Of a stretch of 53,389 nt of DNA, positions 52,397 through 53,389 are shown in pieces. The stretch spans positions 1 to 53,389 of the forward strand of contig JAEUKK010000162.1 of the NCBI GenBank assembly GCA_016792625.1, given 5' to 3'. The notes below the pieces were generated by a model. It saw only the letters and a list, made by a program, of their open reading frames with translations, was not told the origin of the DNA and made no database searches. Made by a program: the position numbers and the translations under genes. Source of the DNA: Deltaproteobacteria bacterium (GTDB taxonomy: Bacteria; Myxococcota_A; UBA796; UBA2385). Every line of letters starts with the position of its first letter. Within the stretch, counting starts at the first letter, position 1.

Positions 52397-52856
52397 ATTG
52401 GGCGCCAAACAGCCAGTGGTTCACGAAACTACAGGGACTATCGACGTCCACGCATACGTTGGCGCCCGGCGTCGGCAGGCCCTGGACCATGCTGCAACCC
52501 AGGCCATGCGACGCGCGGACCGGAGGTCGGTCAGGCCGCGCCCAAATACCGCCCCCCGCCACAGGCGCGTCGCCCTGCGCAGGCGGTTGTTCCCTCCGCC
52601 CCTCGTTGGCGCGCCGAGCCTGTGCGCCACGGCACGGTCTGCAACACGTGCAGCTGCGACCGCTGGGTCGCCGACGAGGCGGACAAGGTGTCGCGGGCCC
52701 TTGGACCGCTGCCGCGGCGTCGGTCGCGCTGGCCCGCCCGATGGCGGCGAGCGGGGCCGGCAAGGTGCCGCGCGCAGCACGGGAGGTGCAGCTGGTCGTC
52801 ATCTTCGGTGCGCCCTCCCGCTGTTCGCCCTGCGCCTCAGGCCGGGCCCTGCCCAC
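52380..52856 (-). CDS. Doubtful ORF between promoter and GxW lipoprotein copy 3
   Basis: This 158-residue frame from a GTG just after the predicted promoter ends 17 bases inside the next gene. The end (PGANVCVDVDSPCSFVNHWL) looks protein-like, while the middle is Arg/Pro/Cys-rich and may be frameshifted or non-coding. Its position parallels the short ORF at 49767. It is reported as a possible degraded first gene of the module. Confidence 0.3.
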   Translation of the reverse strand: MGRARPEAQGEQREGAPKMTTSCTSRAARGTLPAPLAAIGRASATDAAAAVQGPATPCPPRRRPSGRSCTCCRPCRGAQARRANEGRREQPPAQGDAPVAGGGIWARPDRPPVRASHGLGCSMVQGLPTPGANVCVDVDSPCSFVNHWLFGAQYATHT

Positions 52857-52868
52857 GCCCCGGGCCAG

Positions 52869-52897
52869 AGGCTACAGGAGGGGCGCGGCCGACGCAA
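52869..52897 (-). promoter_or_regulatory. Predicted promoter of lipoprotein module 3
   Basis: TTGCGT (52897-52892) and TAGCCT (52874-52869) lie 17 bases apart, the third instance of this pair at the edge of the repeated leader. Confidence 0.55.
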
Positions 52898-53074
52898 GCC
52901 AGATCGCCCACTCACTGCGGTCGGGGCGGCCCAGCCGCCTCGTCACCGCGCCCCCCGCACCGGCGCGGACCGACATTGGCGCGGACCAACAATGGCGCGC
53001 CCCACGTTGACCCCGCGACCGGGGGGCGCGTCGCGCCGCGGCCGGCCGCGGCCCGCGCAGCTGCAACCGCCGGC

Positions 53075-53210
53075 GCGCTCCCCTCATCACCCGCCTCGCG
53101 GCGGCAGGGAGCGGAGCGGCCGGCTTTGCCGGGTCGGCCCACGGCCGACGGAGCGCAGCGAACCCGCGCAGCGCCCCCGACCGCCGGGGCTTGGCCCGGC
53201 GGGGCCGCCC
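53075..53210 (+). repeat. REP2 element, copy 4, within longer repeated leader
   Basis: The first two hairpin stems are unchanged, with the CAC loop in the second. In the third hairpin the loop-side bases differ (GGGGCTTGGCCC for GGGGCCTGCCCC) but pairing can be kept. The repeated leader runs from 52869 to here. Confidence 0.85.
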
Positions 53211-53302
53211 GGCGCGCCCGGCGCACGCTGCCGCGGCGTGTGCGTCGAGACGGCCGGTCGGGCTCGCGCGCGCCAGTCGCCGAGGATGGCGTCTGGCGCC
53301 TC

Positions 53303-53389
53303 TCAGGCGAAGTCGGGCCCCTCGCGCAACAGCAGCGCCGCGGCGGGCTGGATCACCTTCTGGTGCGCGTCCCTCGCGGCTTGGGCCTG
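53303..53389 (-). CDS. C-terminal end of a gene entering from the right
   Basis: The last 28 codons of a leftward frame end at a TGA (complement of 53303-53305). The residues (AARDAHQKVIQPAAALLLRE, then GPDFA) look like a helical protein C-terminus. The rest lies outside the window, so no family can be named. Confidence 0.45.
   Translation of the reverse strand, partial: QAQAARDAHQKVIQPAAALLLREGPDFA

Overview
The window is a very GC-rich stretch of bacterial chromosome, with long shadow ORFs on the opposite strand of most genes. It carries a eukaryote-like Ser/Thr kinase with a WD40-type tail, FHA and PilZ proteins, a VCBS/UnbV lipoprotein and more than a dozen acidic, Cys-rich lipoproteins. 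That mix suggests a Myxococcota-like Gram-negative (former Deltaproteobacteria). This assignment is inference; there is no rRNA or taxonomic marker in view.

Region 1 (1-16 kb) is mostly housekeeping. It holds a truncated ABC exporter, a TM2 protein, an aldehyde dehydrogenase plus iron alcohol dehydrogenase pair, and a PilZ protein. A leftward run follows (lipoprotein, sulfatase-like membrane protein, 2-hydroxyacid dehydrogenase, L,D-transpeptidase-like protein, double-FKBP lipoprotein). Then comes a large acyl-CoA dehydrogenase whose promoter carries a FadR/TetR-type operator.

Region 2 (16-40 kb) is the most striking part. Ten intact lipoprotein genes plus one interrupted by a stop codon share one plan: lipobox, acidic low-complexity linker, usually a MopE-like block, then 2-14 Cys/Asp repeats of about 29 residues (D-x-D-x-DG-x-x-D-C type), then a C-terminal beta-rich-looking domain. 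From 21 kb they form a tandem array of gene pairs. N-terminal and C-terminal types are shuffled: alpha, beta and gamma classes, with one apparent alpha/gamma fusion. REP-like hairpin elements (REP1) and a conserved 121-bp leader sit between units. The array ends with a VWA lipoprotein and an intact phytochelatin synthase. A decayed second copy of the phytochelatin synthase lies inside the array. A role in metal or calcium binding at the cell surface is a reasonable guess and nothing more.

Region 3 (40-46 kb, leftward) is a signalling run: WD40-like Ser/Thr kinase, FHA protein with a DNA-binding-like tail, RecF/OLD-like AAA ATPase, and a frameshifted small downstream gene.

Region 4 (46-53 kb) holds three diverged copies of a second, different lipoprotein module. 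Each encodes a larger lipoprotein with a GxW motif, translationally coupled to a small lipoprotein with a twin CX9C pattern (C-X9-C-X17-C-X14-C-X9-C in three paralogs). Each copy lies behind a repeated leader with a conserved 17-bp-spaced promoter and a REP2 hairpin element. Two unrelated tandem arrays in this region both have a period of exactly 42 bp (four helical turns), and each unit contains a palindrome. This region is rich in gene fragments and appears to be evolving by duplication.
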